Assembly (NCBI GenBank): GCA_021234155.1
Contig: JAJEKV010000006.1
Span: forward strand, 28,006,271 to 28,070,270
DNA length: 64,000 bases
Reading direction: 5' to 3'
Origin: Isoetes taiwanensis
Lineage: Eukaryota; Streptophyta; Lycopodiopsida; Isoetales; Isoetaceae
The notes beneath the pieces were generated by a model. The model was not told the DNA's origin and did not search any database. It saw only the letters and a program-made list of their open reading frames with translations. Position 1 is the stretch's first letter. Each line of letters begins with the position of its first letter. Below are positions 13,800 through 26,569 of the stretch, in pieces. The position numbers were made by a program, and so were the translations under genes.

Positions 13800-15800
13800 A
13801 TATATATTGTAGTGAACCCATTTATAAATGTAAATTCTTTCCAAAACTAGCACTTGATTGTGATTAAGTAAACAATTTCCTTAATTGTTATTTGGAATTG
13901 TGATTTTCTTTCTTCTCATCCAAAAAAAGAGTCGAAATATCTTGAAAACGTATGGAATAACATAAAAGATTATCAACAGTTAAAAGCTGTATTCATATAA
14001 AAAATGGTAGAAAAGTGTCTATTGGCGAGGGTTGGTTTGACCAAGGCGTGGAATTGCTTTATAGATATTAGACTTTGTTAAATGGGTAGATGAGGTCGAT
14101 GATGGCTATTCGTGTCCTATTTGTGGTAGTTTCTGTTTTGGAGTTATTTTAGGTTTTTGTATAGGGTTGTATTGCAAATTGGTGCTCAAGCTCCAAGGCA
14201 GCAAGCTCCGTGGCGAGCTTGAATGGATCAGCGTTCGAGCTCCAGGGGCAGAATGAAGGTCTTCTTAATGGCGAATGGATCGTCCGATGCAGAGGCAATC
14301 TGCATGATGGAGAAAGTCTGCAGACAGTACTCAATTAGAGGCCTTTGCAGGTAGAACACCCTGCGATTTTTTTTTTCTGGGGCGGGAAACTATGGTGTAC
14401 AATGCAGATGATCTGATGAAGTATAACTGATGGGCATGTGCAGAGGTTCTTTCTACACCCTCCAAGACTAATTACATTTATAGAGGTCCTTCTTGGGGAA
14501 ACAACATGGATTCCTATGGAAACATCACCAATTGTTATGTTGAAGCTTCTTTATTTCATTGTGGGAACTTTGTAGCCACTGTGCAGGGCGAAAGACTTTT
14601 CTTCTTGATTCTTTGCTTGCTTATGAATGTTTTGAAGCTCCAATGATGGTCTTATTTATATCTTGACCGTGGTGCTATATGGTGTGAAGTTTGGGGCCCT
14701 AGTCTCCCAGTAAATCTCTGTTCAAAGTTACAGAAAAGTTTTTGTACTCTGAGCTTAGAGTCAAGATCCAAACACCATATGCTATGATGCACGCAGAAGG
14801 GGGTTTGCTTCCATTAGAAGGCGAAGCCATCTTGCAGTTCGCAACATACATTGTCAAAGTCTGTCATATGGGAGATGTCGATTACCAAAGATAGCCATGT
14901 TAGCTAGTAAAGACAAAGGGTGGTATTGAGATGCAGAAACATGGTTGACTAAGTGGAATTTGACAATGGAAGCTTTCTTCTTGATTCTTTGCTTGCTAAT
15001 GAATGTTTTGAAGCTCAATGATGGTCTTATTTGTATCTTGACTTTCTTCAATGGTAATAAAATTATTGGGTGACGTGGAAAGGTTGTGACCCCATCAAAG
15101 GGATCAAAGGGTCAATGGAGGCTTTAAAACATTTTGGACGTCCTTTTTATTGGAGATAAAAGTGAATAGAATTGAATGATTTTTATCATCCGCGGAGATC
15201 AATCAACCCCTGAAGCAAAAAGACACTTAAAAATCCATAGTGAGTTTTTCGTGTGGAAAGCGTGGCAATAATAATTCGACAAATTGTACAAATATACATC
15301 ATGAAATATTATGTTACATGTTAAAACCCAGTTTTTCGAGGACATAGCTAAGCTGTATATCCATGACCTCTTGAAGATATATGATTGATCAACCATACTA
15401 AGGGCGTGCTCAATACTATATATGTAATTTGGTTGGGCCTAATGAAATCAATGTAAGCGCTCATGCAAGAGATCATACATAGGATGACTCGAAGAGTGTG
15501 ACATTCATCCCTCAATGGTTGTGTTTCAAAAAAGGTGAGAATATAAAAAAAGGTGACCCACTTTAATTAAATGCATCTTTTGCCCATGTAAATATGCTCT
15601 TGACAACTCTAGAAGCCACCTTTACTCCACTATAAAGGCAACTTTCTCCTACCTTCTCTCATATTAACACATCCCAATAAGAGGTAAAATTTAATGAAAA
15701 CATGTCTTCTTTGGACTTGATTTGTATTCTGACTAGACATATCAGTTCACATAAATTGTTTCAGAGCAACACAACTATTAAATTTTTAAGTGCAAAAAAA
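13800..15800. other. no recognisable gene; short direct repeats
   Basis: No coding region was recognised. The minus frame at 14334-14149 (61 codons) is Pro/Ser/Leu-rich and has no family match. A 70-bp direct repeat lies inside (next entry). The stretch 15550-15720 is AT-rich with pyrimidine tracts. Confidence 0.4.
14597..15042 (+). repeat. 70-bp direct repeat, copies at 14597-14667 and 14973-15042
   Basis: Both copies contain CTTCTTGATTCTTTGCTTGC, then AATGTTTTGAAGCTC, then GATGGTCTTATTT and ATCTTGAC, in the same order and spacing, with about four differences over 70 bp. They are 376 bp apart. The high identity suggests a local duplication younger than the surrounding decay. Confidence 0.8.
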
Positions 15801-15814
15801 GCCTTTATTTGTTA

Positions 15815-16010
15815 GAAACAGAGAATATATTACTAATCACATATTTCTTATTAGCCATAATGACTATATCTAAATTTGCCTAAAACTAATCGCAAAATTT
15901 TATGTGGTTTAGCTAAGCTCTGCAAATTTTTCCTCTCATACTTTCTAGCGTTTAGCTAAATTACCCGGCATTCATCGCAAAAATTTTTGTGGTGTGGGCA
16001 ACAAAAAACG
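15815..16010 (-). repeat. AT-rich dispersed module, inverted copy
   Basis: This block is the reverse complement of 27990-28180. Shared pieces include TTAGCCATAATG, a GGTTTAGCT element, CTCATACTTTCTAGC, TTTAGCTAAA, CAAAAATTTTTGTGG and GTGGGCAACAAAAAA. The same module is repeated in direct orientation between 26.57 and 28.18 kb. It encodes nothing visible and behaves like a non-autonomous element. Confidence 0.75.
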
Positions 16011-16660
16011 AGGTGCTGCACATAGAGGGTTGCCATAGACCGATTGGTCTCGAGTGGGCCCGATAAAAAGTACCTTCCTTCCTTCCTCCAGTTTTCTTCT
16101 TGAAGGTGAAGTGGCCTAAATATAAGCTGTGAAGTTATGTTTTACAATCTATATTTAAATTAAAGTACACATATCTTGCACACTTCAAAAGATTCCTCAC
16201 CAATCCATCCAACTCTTAGCCTTGCCTTGTAGACCACACCATTTCGAGATTCGTTCTCTAGAATTTTATGTCCCTTGCATTATTTTCCTCTATGTTTCCT
16301 CGAAGATCTTACTCTTTCATCTTCAAATTTGAAGATGATCTTAGGGATTTTAAGTATTCTACAATTTCAAAGCCAACTCCCAAGCAGTCCCCACTAAAAG
16401 GCGTCATTTTAACAAAAATGGAAATGCTTCACATTAATGTCAAAACAAAGATTTCCCTCACGGTTTTCCAACATTATGAGACTTATAGCATTAGACATGC
16501 TCAGTTTTTACTTGTTGGGAAGTCCAATTATTATGATCAATTACAATGGGACAATGGCATTGAGCCTAGTTGAGTAATAGTAGGTAGAACTATATGAGAA
16601 ACCAATAGCTAAATGCCAATTTCAAATTTGAAAACTCACCATCTTAGGGCGAAATATCGT

Positions 16661-16813
16661 AATCAACTTTTACATGACCAAGAGTTCGAGTTCTAAGTAT
16701 GCAATTAGCCAAAACCATGCGATTCAAATTAGCGGAAATATACCTAATCGGGTTCTACATGACCAAAGAGTTCAATCCTCAAAATGCAATTAGCTAAAGC
16801 CATGAGGTTCAAA
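16661..16813 (+). repeat. tandem duplication of a 69-bp unit
   Basis: The units at 16661-16729 and 16745-16813 share TACATGACCAA and AGAGTTC, ATGCAATTAGC, AAA.CCATG and TTCAAAT in the same order. They differ at about a quarter of positions. No coding potential. Confidence 0.6.
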
Positions 16814-17239
16814 TGGCAACCCTCAAGTTGGATGAATGGTCATCCAAAGTTGGGTGAATGATTAGCCAAAAGCTATGTTACAAATGATAAGAAGATCAAG
16901 TGAATGGATGATCTGACCCTCATACATCAAGTCAAATCTAGACTATCAATACTAAAGGGACGGCACATCTCAACCTTCATTTTTTTAGATGAAACAATCT
17001 CCTGAAAGAAATATAGTAAGATCACTTTAACATATTGAGTATTACTTTTGTCCTCATAAATCATATCAGTGTCTTCCAAATAGGAATTGTCTTGCCAACT
17101 TATATCATTCAGGAAGTCTATAATGACAAAAAAGCACTCACACACTTCACTTTGAGGACCATATATATGTCTAATAGGGTAGGCATCATGGATAAGCATT
17201 GCACATAAAGCTTCCATTCTTCTTTGATGTTGTGACAAC

Positions 17240-17510
17240 CTCCATTCAACAATGGCAGAGCGAAGAGCAAGATTGAATTAAATCTTTTCGTTTGAGTTCC
17301 AAATTTGTCATTGGAGATGTGTCATGTTGGTCCAACCAACTTTTTATTGCTTCATGCTCATAAAGTGAAACCATCCTCCGCTATAACTGGACTTTTCATT
17401 ATTTCCTACAAGAGTATAATAGAATATAATAAAGACTTTTCCAGTATGGTTAGCATTGTGCTTATGAATATATACCTGTAGGATTGGACAAACAAATTGT
17501 GATGGACATA
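17240..17510 (-). pseudogene. U-box domain, spread over three frames
   Basis: The U-box begins with P-S-Q-F-V-C-P-I-L-Q at about 17500, just before a likely intron donor. It resumes near 17395 as V-I-A-E-D-G-F-T-L, then E-H-E-A-I-K-K in another frame, then W-L-D-Q-H-D-T-S-P-M-T-N-L-E-L in a third, and ends with L-A-L-R-S-A-I-V-E-W at about 17250. U-boxes recruit E2 ubiquitin-conjugating enzymes. Three indels of one or two bases within about 150 bp separate the frames; each lies in or next to a short repeat of bases, so read or consensus error is plausible. Confidence 0.75.
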
Positions 17511-17599
17511 TAGGCTCCACTGTGGTTTGCCGATGAGGTTGACTGCTATGGTTGTCAACATATTCATCACCAGACTCCTTTATCCTCTCTAGAATGTTC

Positions 17600-18478
17600 A
17601 ATATATCAAGTTCCAAATTTGGCCTGTTGCTGCTTGATCTTTCGGTACATCTAAGAGCAAGGCAAAGCCATCTGCATAGCCTCCAAAAGGCCATTCTCCA
17701 GCACTAGAATCTAAAACATCATTCAAGGATTCATGATCCACAGCATGATCAACTATTTTATATATATCATCATCCTCCTTTCCTGTTAATAGTTGAAGCA
17801 TTAAGATTCCCAGGCAGTAAATATCGAACATTGGGGACAAGACACCTGTGCGTTGGTATTCAGGATCAGCGTATAAGGATGTACGCATGCTTTAAAGGAA
17901 GCGATTTTGTGAGCAAACACTTGCACATCAATGCTAAGTTTGCCGATAGTTCTTGTCAGTAGAATTTTTCTTGGATTTATATGTTGATGAACTATTGGAT
18001 GAGGTTTCACTGTGTGAAGAAAATACACTGCAGTAGATACTTCATATGCAATACGGAACCGGATATACCATGGAAGTCTTGCTTGGCCTGCTCCATAGAA
18101 CAGGTGATCTTGCAAGGCTCCATTTGAGATATGTTCATAAATAATAGAACGATTTTTTAGACAGCAACCTAGGACCGCGAAGCATGTGTGGATGGTGTAG
18201 ACTGCTAAGCATATGTACCTGCCACCAAAAAGAGAAAAGGATAATGTTATACTCTGAATATAGATTTATTAGTTTATTGATCATACCTCATTTTGGAACT
18301 CTTGAGATTCATGTACGTTATCTTTTGGGCATTTGATAGCCACAATTGCGCATTTAAGTCTTCCCTTGTATATTACGCTAGAATGACTTTCATTTATCTT
18401 AGCATTCTTCGAGAAATTTTTTGTGGCATTCCTTAATTCATCGTAACTGTAGTCAACATATTTTTCCGTTGCTTTCAA
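17600..18478 (-). pseudogene. protein-kinase-like domain with degenerate HRD loop
   Basis: The N-lobe at 18478-18281 has Y-S-Y-D-E-L-R-N-A-T-K-N-F and a conserved V-A-I-K lysine. After an intron, the next exon starts near 18225 and includes L-Q-D-H-L-F-like and P-W-Y-I-R-F-R-I-A pieces. The catalytic loop reads V-H-Q-H-I-N-P-R-K-I-L-L where active kinases have V-H-R-D-L-K-P-x-N-I-L-L, so the catalytic Asp and the Mg-binding Asn are both replaced. The C-lobe continues with L-Y-A-D-P-E-Y-Q-R-T-G and F-D-I-Y-C-L-G-I-L-M-L-Q-L-L-T-G-K. This is a pseudokinase as read. Confidence 0.75.
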
Positions 18479-19099
18479 TTTTTGAGATCTCCTCTTCTAG
18501 TGCTTTCTTTGCTACTTGACATTTTGGAGTTCTTTGAGAAACAAAGTGGCTTGGGCTTCTGCTTGTTCCTTGGCAACTGTGGTAGCTTGAATTGCTTCTT
18601 CCTTCATTCTCTCCTTTTCACTTTGTTTTTGTGATCTCTTCCGCCTGTAAGTGTCGATTTAATCAACAATAAAAAGTAATGCAATACATTTGTACCTTTT
18701 TTAGGATCTCGAAGACCTGAATCTTTAGCTCTTCAATTTCATTGCTCTCATGTGGCTGCATAGTGATAAAATATCATGACACTACCATGTTAAATTCTCA
18801 AAATGGTATGCACAATTCTAGCTACCTTGCAACTGAGTACTGGATATGCTGGTGCAGTTGATGCTAAATAAGTCTTAGTACTTCCAAGATGGTTTGATGT
18901 TTCTGTCTCTGCATATAAATCCATAAATTATATTGTATTTGAATGCCATGTCAGGTGCAGGTAAATATTGGCCAGAATGTGCTGATACCAAAATTGGAAT
19001 ACCAAGATCAATGGTTGAATCTGGGAGATGACTTGGATCTGGGTATCCCATAAGGATATTTATCTGCAACTATACATCACATAAATGCATAAAAAAGCT

Positions 19100-20570
19100 A
19101 TATCACTAAGTTGTCTTACCTTGAATTTCATATTCATCAATTGTTTCACAAGTAGAAAGGTTGTCATCAATATCTCCACTTGCATTTGACAATTGACAAG
19201 ATATGGAATCGTCAAGTTTCTTTCCATGTATAATCCTATAATTCTTAGACACAACTGTCACGGTGCAATAATCCGGAGCATGGTTGAAGACAAAGGCTGA
19301 TGTAGACTTCTTGAATCTTTCACATAGATGCACACGGTTAGTGGTGTAAATGCCATGTAATATCTCGCAGAAAACTTGCACCTGCTTATGGCAATACTTT
19401 AGATTTTAGGAATAATGGTACTGTTGTAATGAATTTGGTTTTAACCCTGCCTTTCATTTCCAAACATTAAGATTTTTTGCACCATGTGTGACAAGTTTCT
19501 ATTTTTCATTAGTTGAGATGCATTTGCAGCTCATACATACATGAAAACAAAAAAAGCTACAATTAAGATTAGTTTCAAATGCGAAGTTATTCCTATCCAC
19601 TAATTCCTCCTAGGTATAAAAACTATCTTAAGATCGGCCCTATAAGAGACAACTATGAAAGTGGAAAGAAAGAAGCATCCTCGGCTACTTCCATTACTAG
19701 TATTTCTTCCTGAAAAAAAGCCATTACATCCTGATAGTGTGCTTCTATGCATGACCATGTCGATATCAGATGTTTAACACAATATATTTGCCTTTCTACT
19801 TTTGAAAGCCCTTGTCCCATATCGTGAATTAGGATTATATCTCCAGTAAGACACAGGGTTGAACATTATTTGAACATAGAACAATATAAAACTAAGTTCG
19901 TTCTCCTTTGAGGCCCCAACAAAGGACATGTCTGTGCATATTCGTTCTATCCAGTTATTTATCACCTTCCATTTCTCCATGGAGGATAAAGGGAAAAAGT
20001 ATGTAAACGTCTATTTTGCAGAAAAGCAGCGCCAACAAATACTGAGCCCCAAATGAAATAAAAAGCAAAGAAGAGCTACTTACAGTGAAGAAGAGGAGGA
20101 CCCGATCACAAGGTTATTAATTCTCTTCTCAGCAATCTGATTGAGGAGTTCTTTTTTTAACAGGTTCATCCTCTCTATTACAATAAACTCAGGCACAACC
20201 TGTGCAAAACATACTAGGGCATTAACAAACGTCTTTCCAGACAAGGTTGCTAAAACAAAGCTAAAACCTTATACTTCTTGCAGGTGCGTTCTAAGGAATT
20301 TAACAACTGGTCAGTCTGGCTCTGAATTTGCATCATGTAAGCTTTAATGTGAGATTCAGTAGCCTGGGAAATAGGAAGAGGTCCACTGCATAAGAAATTT
20401 TAAGCACAAATAAGAACTAGAAAGAGATAAGAGTTAAAAATGAAGCTTACAGGCAGTAGGAACAAGCTTGATGGTCCGTCGTCTGATGTAGAGTACCAAA
20501 TTGGACCTCCGAAAGAAGGCATAGATTTTTAGAGCCCATGTCCAAAGGATATGTCGCGCCTTTCTTCACT
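19100..20570 (-). pseudogene. USP-like N-terminal domain exons
   Basis: Three exon pieces support a universal-stress-protein-like fold. One at about 20570-20460 carries I-K-L-V-P-T, usual for the end of strand 2 in this family. One at about 20345-20270 reads Q-S-Q-T-D-Q-L-L-N-S-L-E-R-T-C-K-K-Y. One at about 20205-20090, after an intron acceptor CACAG, reads V-V-P-E-F-I-V-I-E-R and N-N-L-V-I-G-S-S-S-S, the loop that binds nucleotide or stabilises the dimer in USP proteins. The exon at 19381-19106 completes it with C-T-V-T-V-V-S-K. Confidence 0.65.
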
Positions 20571-20639
20571 GCCACAGCGAGGAGGGCTTACAGGAAATAG
20601 ATTTTTGCGGTGCAATCTCAGCGGTTGGCAGGGCCGGCT

Positions 20640-21590
20640 TTGGTGGCTCCAGTTGCTGACAAAGTGTCGACTTGGGTTTTCTCCTCTTTTTGTATTTCTC
20701 AGGCGTCCTTTTCAAGGATGTGTTTTTGCTTGATCCGTTTGCGAAATAATAGTGCCCTCAACATTTTGCAAGTGTTTCACTTCTCCAAAGGCTGGTTCAT
20801 ATATTCTCATGCTTTTGACATATTCTCCTAGAGCGATTGTCAACTCTTTAAATATCCTTGCTTACAGTGTTTTGCGTGATACTCACCATCTCTCGTCATG
20901 CTCGACAACTTCTAATTCACGAACCTATATATGTCACTAGAACTAGGTCACATTCATCCATGGAAATGCCACAAGAATCTCTTGCTGAACATACGGCCTG
21001 AAGTGACTTTTCATTCCAATCATGTGGGCATGTTTCTGTAGAGACCTATTCCTCACCATGAACCTCCCTAGACGTTATACCCTCTTATGACGTAAGTATA
21101 CCCCACTTTTTGTCAGAAGAATCTCTAAGTAGCCAATGGGCCTCTCTACAACCCATGGGACAATTCCTTAGGCAGAGAGTGATTTTTGGCATCTTGAGGC
21201 ATATTCTAAGCATATCTAATAATCTAATGGCTACTATTTTAGGCCGTGAAAAACTTTTTTATATTTTTTTTGTTATGTGACTTGGGGCCTAGGTTTTACT
21301 TTTTTTGGACGCCAACAAAATTGAGATCCATGGAAAAACTTGTCTTGTCCTAATCTTCTAATCGACATTGTTGTTGTATAAGCAAGCTAGCATTTTGGCT
21401 TGGTTGTATTGTGGCATCATTCTTCGAAGCCTTTTTTTGTGCATGTGGTAGGCTATGGCCAGGGCATTTTACGTGGTGCTCTTTCTGCTTCCTAGAATTA
21501 GGATGTGCATTCAAGGTAGAGATCAATTTTGCTTTGAGTCCTTTTAACTTTGATGTTGGATAATTACTATAGTTCTTTGTGTGATGTGGC
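20640..21590. other. no recognisable gene
   Basis: Short overlapping frames at 20551-20940 (+) have no homology I recognise and lie over the 5' end of the U-box kinase gene on the other strand, so they are probably chance. 21.0-21.59 kb has no feature I can support. Confidence 0.4.
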
Positions 21591-22374
21591 TTGTAGACCT
21601 ATTTTTTTCCATGTCGACACAATCTGACTATTTTTTTTAACCTGACCACTTTGTCATACACAAAATGCCTCAAAGCAATGATGATGCATTCTTTGGTTTC
21701 TAAGAAAATGAGGTGTTCTTTAGTAAAAAAATAAATAAAGCATCCATGTATATTATAATGTGATTGACATGTAGCTTTGTTGTGCATAGATTATGATCCT
21801 CCTAGATGAAATGGACTTTTTTGATATCTAGAGACCTTGGTACCATATGAATTGTTTTTCATTTGTCTAAGTATCCAAATTCTAGCTGCATTTTTATAGG
21901 TACGTGATTTGTTCATAGGAAGTCCATGCAAGATTCTTTCCTGAGCGGCAAGAGAGAGGACCTGAACAAGAACCTCTGCCACAATTGTAAACAACAGTGG
22001 AGCCAATGGGCAGCCCTGACGGATACCACGACCCACCTGAAAGAATGTTGAGGGTTCCCCTTGAAGGAATAAAAAGTGGTAAGCCCGGAATAATGAAGTC
22101 TCATAACATAGGCTATGAATTGGGCATCAAAACTAAAAGCGTAAGAATATAATATCTCTAGGAAGGTCCGATCCAGCTTGCTTGTTTGCAAAGTCGGTTT
22201 CCGTATATTATTTCATGACCCTAAAAGTTGAGCCCAATAAATACCTTCATAAACCTTGACTCGTCAATTCGAGGGCACTTTTCTCTTTTCAAAAGAATGG
22301 TTGCATCGCCAAAAAGCAGTCGTTTGCTCCTTAGATACAAAGGATGTATCTTAGCAAGTAATGCCTCCGAAATC
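21590..22374 (-). pseudogene. LINE (L1-type) reverse transcriptase fragment a
   Basis: The minus frame at 22036-21791 starts G-R-G-I-R-Q-G-C-P-L-A-P-L-L-F, the hallmark motif of plant L1 RT, and continues A-E-V-L-V-Q. Just upstream (22191-21913, other frame) is F-D-A-Q-F-I-A-Y-V-M, which precedes it in the family. Further upstream at about 22350 is an L-L-A-K-I-like stretch. The catalytic FADD region was not found. The fragment stops at 22374 where the poly(T) of the next LINE begins, so fragment b may have inserted into it. Confidence 0.75.
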
Positions 22375-25150
22375 TTTTTTTTTTTTTTTTTTTTTTTTTT
22401 TGAAGAAGGACAAACTTTATTGAAACACCAAGCCAAAAGCGGATACAAATGCGGTTGGGAACAAAATTCAGGAGGATAATCATGATCCTTTGGAATAGAA
22501 CCACCGACCTATGTATAAGAAAACACTCAAATAGGACTCAAATATCAAGCGTAAACTGGCGGAAGCAAGCCGAAAAACAATGGTAGGCCTTAGCGATTCT
22601 AGCTTGTCGTCTTGGAGGACTACTGCGGGGAGGAATATCTAAACCACGAAAGATACACAATCTTAGCGCTTCGGATGGACCACAACAATCATCGATGCCA
22701 AATGAAATACTTAACTCAGCACCTTATTTCAAGTATCAGGATAAATAGCGAAGCATGCGACTTGTCAATGTCACATATGAAAAGCGCCAAGACCAAACGG
22801 TACGGGAGATGATCACATAAAAGAAACAATGCTCAATGGTCCGTCTCTTTGCTTGCAGTGAGGCGGCAGTGCCGACACTCGGGGATCAAATCGTGGACAA
22901 GCATTCACCGAGGGCATCTGTGAAGAATCTGCCACCAAAAGCACAACCACCTTAGGATGGAGTAGTTTATCCCAAGCCCAAGTCCACATCGTCTCCAACT
23001 AGGAGGTGAGAGCTGAAGGGACTACTTAGTGGATGGCGGAAGGATATCACCATTGATAAGCGGCCTATACATATAGAGTTCACAAGCCTATGCTCATGAA
23101 CACCACTGGTGGGAAACCCACATACACTTGCCGATAGCCTCTGGAGCAACCAATGGCGAATACGAGCAACCTTTTGCCAAATAGGTACGTCCCATGAGAC
23201 AATAAAATTTTGTTTCAAAGATTTGCCAAATTAAGCTAGCTGGGCAAAGTCATACCATGATGGCTGTTAAGATTCCACCCGCTAACCTCCAGTAGCAGAT
23301 TGAGTTAATGGATGAGCTGAGGCACAAAGTGGGAGATTATTTTCCACGGCTATCCACCAATAAGGGGCATTCACCCGATGACATGCAACAAGATCAATCT
23401 GAAATAAGGTGTCTTTGTCTCCCAAGGCTCAACAAGCCTTTCAAAAAGGGAGGCATTAGGAAAAGGGCATAGCTGATAAAGAGACTCAAGGAAGAAGAAG
23501 TTTTAGCGAAGCTTTCCCGAAGGAACAATGACCAAGTATTTGCTTCACTAACACTCGGTTGAGTCAGCAGGTATCCTTAGGATCCTCCAAATGAACTTAG
23601 AAATCAGAATCTTACTCTGCGGATGGAATCATACCCAACCACACGCAAATTTTGGCCTAGTGCATTTTGGACCATGCAACCCGACATGCTCCTCATTCCC
23701 ACCACAAATAAATTTAGGACAATGGTAACAATCACCTAAAATTTTGACGGAGAGAAACCCAGGAAGGCGGAGGCCATATAGATGTGGAAATTACTTAAAA
23801 CATGCTTAGCAATAGTTATTCGCCTTGTGAGGAGAGCTTAGCGATATTCCACCAAAACAAATGCTTTTCTAACCCATACGTGTAATAATCCCCAAGCATT
23901 GCGCGGTAGAAATATGAATACTTACGGGAATACCAAGAAGTTTAGTAGCCTTCCATGAGGAAGCATCTTCCAAGGAAAATCGGCAACACAGGGCACAACC
24001 CATCAAAGCGTCCATCATGCGAGAGAACACTTTGGCCAACCAACTTGAACTCCGGATGCTAAAAAGAAAGTATCAAGAAGAAGCTTTGCATTTTGAAGAT
24101 TGTCCACATCCCGGCAACAAGAAGAAAGCGTGTCATCGGCGTCGCGATTACAAATTTCACGTGAACCATCCTCCATACTCAACCTCGGACTATCGAGTCA
24201 CCCGCGACCTTAGCAAATAAGCGTGAGAGGACCTCGGCTACTCATGAACAAAAGTGGAGCTAATGAGCATCCTTGGCGAACACCCTCCCAAGCGAAAAAA
24301 TAGTGGAGGGTTCCCCACGAAATAACCACGATGGGCGTCTTGAGAGATATGGAGCTTCATAACATCAGCGGTGAAGCTGGCGACCAAAGCCCAATGCTAA
24401 GAGTTTTTTCCAAAATTCCCAATCCACCTTTGTCATATGCCTTGGCAAAATCTAATTTAAGATAGACTATATGCATACCTTTCAATGCGGCCCAATACAT
24501 ACCCTCATAGCATTAGGAGGAAGCAGTCTGACCAAGACATCCGCATTTTTCTGCGGGGCCGAAAAAAATATTTATACACCGTGGAAGACAATAATGTAAT
24601 AGAGTCCATGGGATATTGTCTTTGGCTCTACTTGGAATAAGAAATCTTGGTCGATATTGAGGATCTCATCCAAACTTCTAAACCCCTGAAACTTCATGAA
24701 AGCATTGTAAGATTACAGCAACCAATCTTATTCTGGAAAATTCCTTTGGAAAACCATCTAGGCGAGGTACTTGTCCTTTTTAAAAGCTTGGTGAATGTAA
24801 GTCATTGATGGTAATATGCGATTCTAGGTGTGCACGCTGCTCAGTGACACAATGGGGGTGGACCGACAAAGGCTGCCCGGTGCATATCCTCTGAAAGGGC
24901 AAGCGATGTCTAGAAAGAATGAAGAAAAGTGGTCGTGGAATCTTGCTTCAATTGGACGTCGAACACTCGACCCATCGGTAAGATAAGGGAGTTAATAGAG
25001 GCCATCGCCGCCTTCTCTTAGCGGCGAAAAAAAAAGTGAGAGCATCTATCACCGACATCGATGGCATTGAAGCTTTTGGCGACTAAGTCCTCTTAGATGC
25101 AAGTACATCACGACGTTAAAGAAAAGGAGGAGGGGCATAAATCATAACTG
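22375..25150 (-). mobile_element. LINE (L1-type) remnant b with A-tail
   Basis: The plus-strand T-run at 22375-22401 (27 nt) is the A-tail of a minus-strand LINE. At 22998-22780 the minus strand has W-T-W-A-W-D-K-L-L-H-P-K and V-N-A-C-P-R-F-D-P, then C and H residues, matching the zf-RVT domain found after RT in plant LINEs. RT is at about 24300-24200: a V-R-Q-G-C-like stretch (reads C-S-P-R-M in one frame) and A-P-L-L-F-M in another. Earlier pol sequence can be followed to about 25.1 kb (A-A-K-R-R-R-R-W-P-L-L). Frames shift often. No endonuclease domain was found, so it is 5' truncated. A non-functional retroposon. Confidence 0.7.
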
Positions 25151-26560
25151 CTGAAGAGCGAGGATGAAAGCACCTTCTATTGACCATCTCTATACACCTT
25201 TAAGGATTATAAAGCAACATGAGATAGTGATTGACCTCCATTATATACAAAAATAAGCTAGCGGGTTGGGGTTGTTTAAAATTTCAAAAATCGGTCGGTG
25301 ACAATTCAAAGTTTGAAATTTAAAAGTGATAGGCGAGGTCAAAACTTGGCGGTAGGGAAAGCTTTGGCGGGCGGTATTTTAAATTTTTTTTTTTGGGAGG
25401 AGGGACAAGGGGGCCACTACGATGGGCCATTTTCCTTTCATTTTTATTTCATTTTCTTTTCATTATCATCCTTACATTTTATTCCACCCTCTACCTTTCT
25501 CTCTCCTATTCAAGTGCATTCTCTCTTTGGCGCCTTTTGATCCGAGAGCATTAGGAAAAAAGTGGAGTAGCATATTATCTGGTTCAAGTACTTTTATATA
25601 GTCATTACAATACAATAAGCAAACATCGATCAGATTCATGAGGCGGGGCTTGAGTCATCTTGTTTTTGGTTTCATCTAAATGATTTTTAAGACTAGCATA
25701 GAATATAGAGGCTATGAACTAAGTAGAAATGGCATTAGTATTTCGGTTTCTATAAAATAAGAGTATTGGCACCATTTGGAGTTCTTGCTCTATTTTTAAA
25801 AATGGCCTACTTGAAATAGCATCATTTGGTAGAAATGGTGTCAATTGGTAGAAATAGTTTAGTGGATAGTGTTACACTTTAAATTTGTATTGATTTTATA
25901 TTCATGTTTTCATATAAATGGAGCGGCTGCGGCATTTACGATATGTCTTGGATTTCATTAACATTCCTTGTCTTGCTTTTTAAATAGTCTTCTCTTTGGT
26001 GCGGTGCGTTGCAGGTGTCACAAAATATTGGTAACATCAAAGACCATGATGTCGGGGCTGGAAGGAAGATTAGGTAGGCATGCAAATTATCGAGAACCAT
26101 TAGTTTGATTGAAGGTATTGACAGAAGCGAAGGGAGGAAGAAGCGCTTGCCAAAGTTTATTTGGAGAGTCGAGGAATTGATGTTGTGATGCGGTTGGGGA
26201 TCATTGTCAACACCACGAGAACTAAAGAACAAGGAAGAACAAACTTCCTATGGTAGATGATCCTGTGGGTACTATTGATCTAAAAGCGCATTGGGTAGGA
26301 AGACATTGATCTCGAAGTTGCATCAAGGATCGGGGCATTGCCTACTAAAAGAAAAGGCTGGTTGTTGCCTTCATAGGAGTCAAAGAATCGGTGAGATTAA
26401 TGGCTTCGTGAGATCCTTAAAGGATTGACATACTTGAGGGTGCTATAAACATCAAAGAACTTGGTTTTACATATTGTGAGCTAAGACACAGGGGTAATAT
26501 GCCAACTTTATGGGCGACAAATAGTTGTTAGTGGAGATCACTGAAATTGTAAGAATAATT
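25150..26560. other. no recognisable gene
   Basis: A T-run at 25383-25395 and pyrimidine-rich tract at 25430-25530 stand out, but no coding domain was found on either strand. The frame 25936-26232 (-) matches nothing known. Confidence 0.4.
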
Positions 26561-26569
26561 TACGAGCTA

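Larger units (their letters stand above)
16927..20640 (-). pseudogene. plant USP / kinase-like / U-box (PUB-type) gene, frame-broken
   Basis: This multi-exon gene on the minus strand has the order universal-stress-protein-like domain (about 20570-19110), coiled coil (about 18720-18480), protein-kinase domain (18478-17600) and U-box (17510-17240). That order is known only from plant U-box E3 ligases related to PUB32-35 and PUB50-53, which transfer ubiquitin and are thought to be regulated by the kinase-like part. The last open frame ends at 16927. Introns with GT-AG borders separate the blocks. At least three small indels break the U-box and one breaks the kinase domain near 18180. The catalytic-loop HRD is H-Q-H. 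The frame breaks could be consensus errors; the H-Q-H change looks genuine. The exact start codon is uncertain; it lies near 20570-20640. Confidence 0.75.

Noticed and set aside
22221-22448. ORFs with poly-Lys or poly-Phe
   Set aside because: They read through the 27-nt LINE A-tail.
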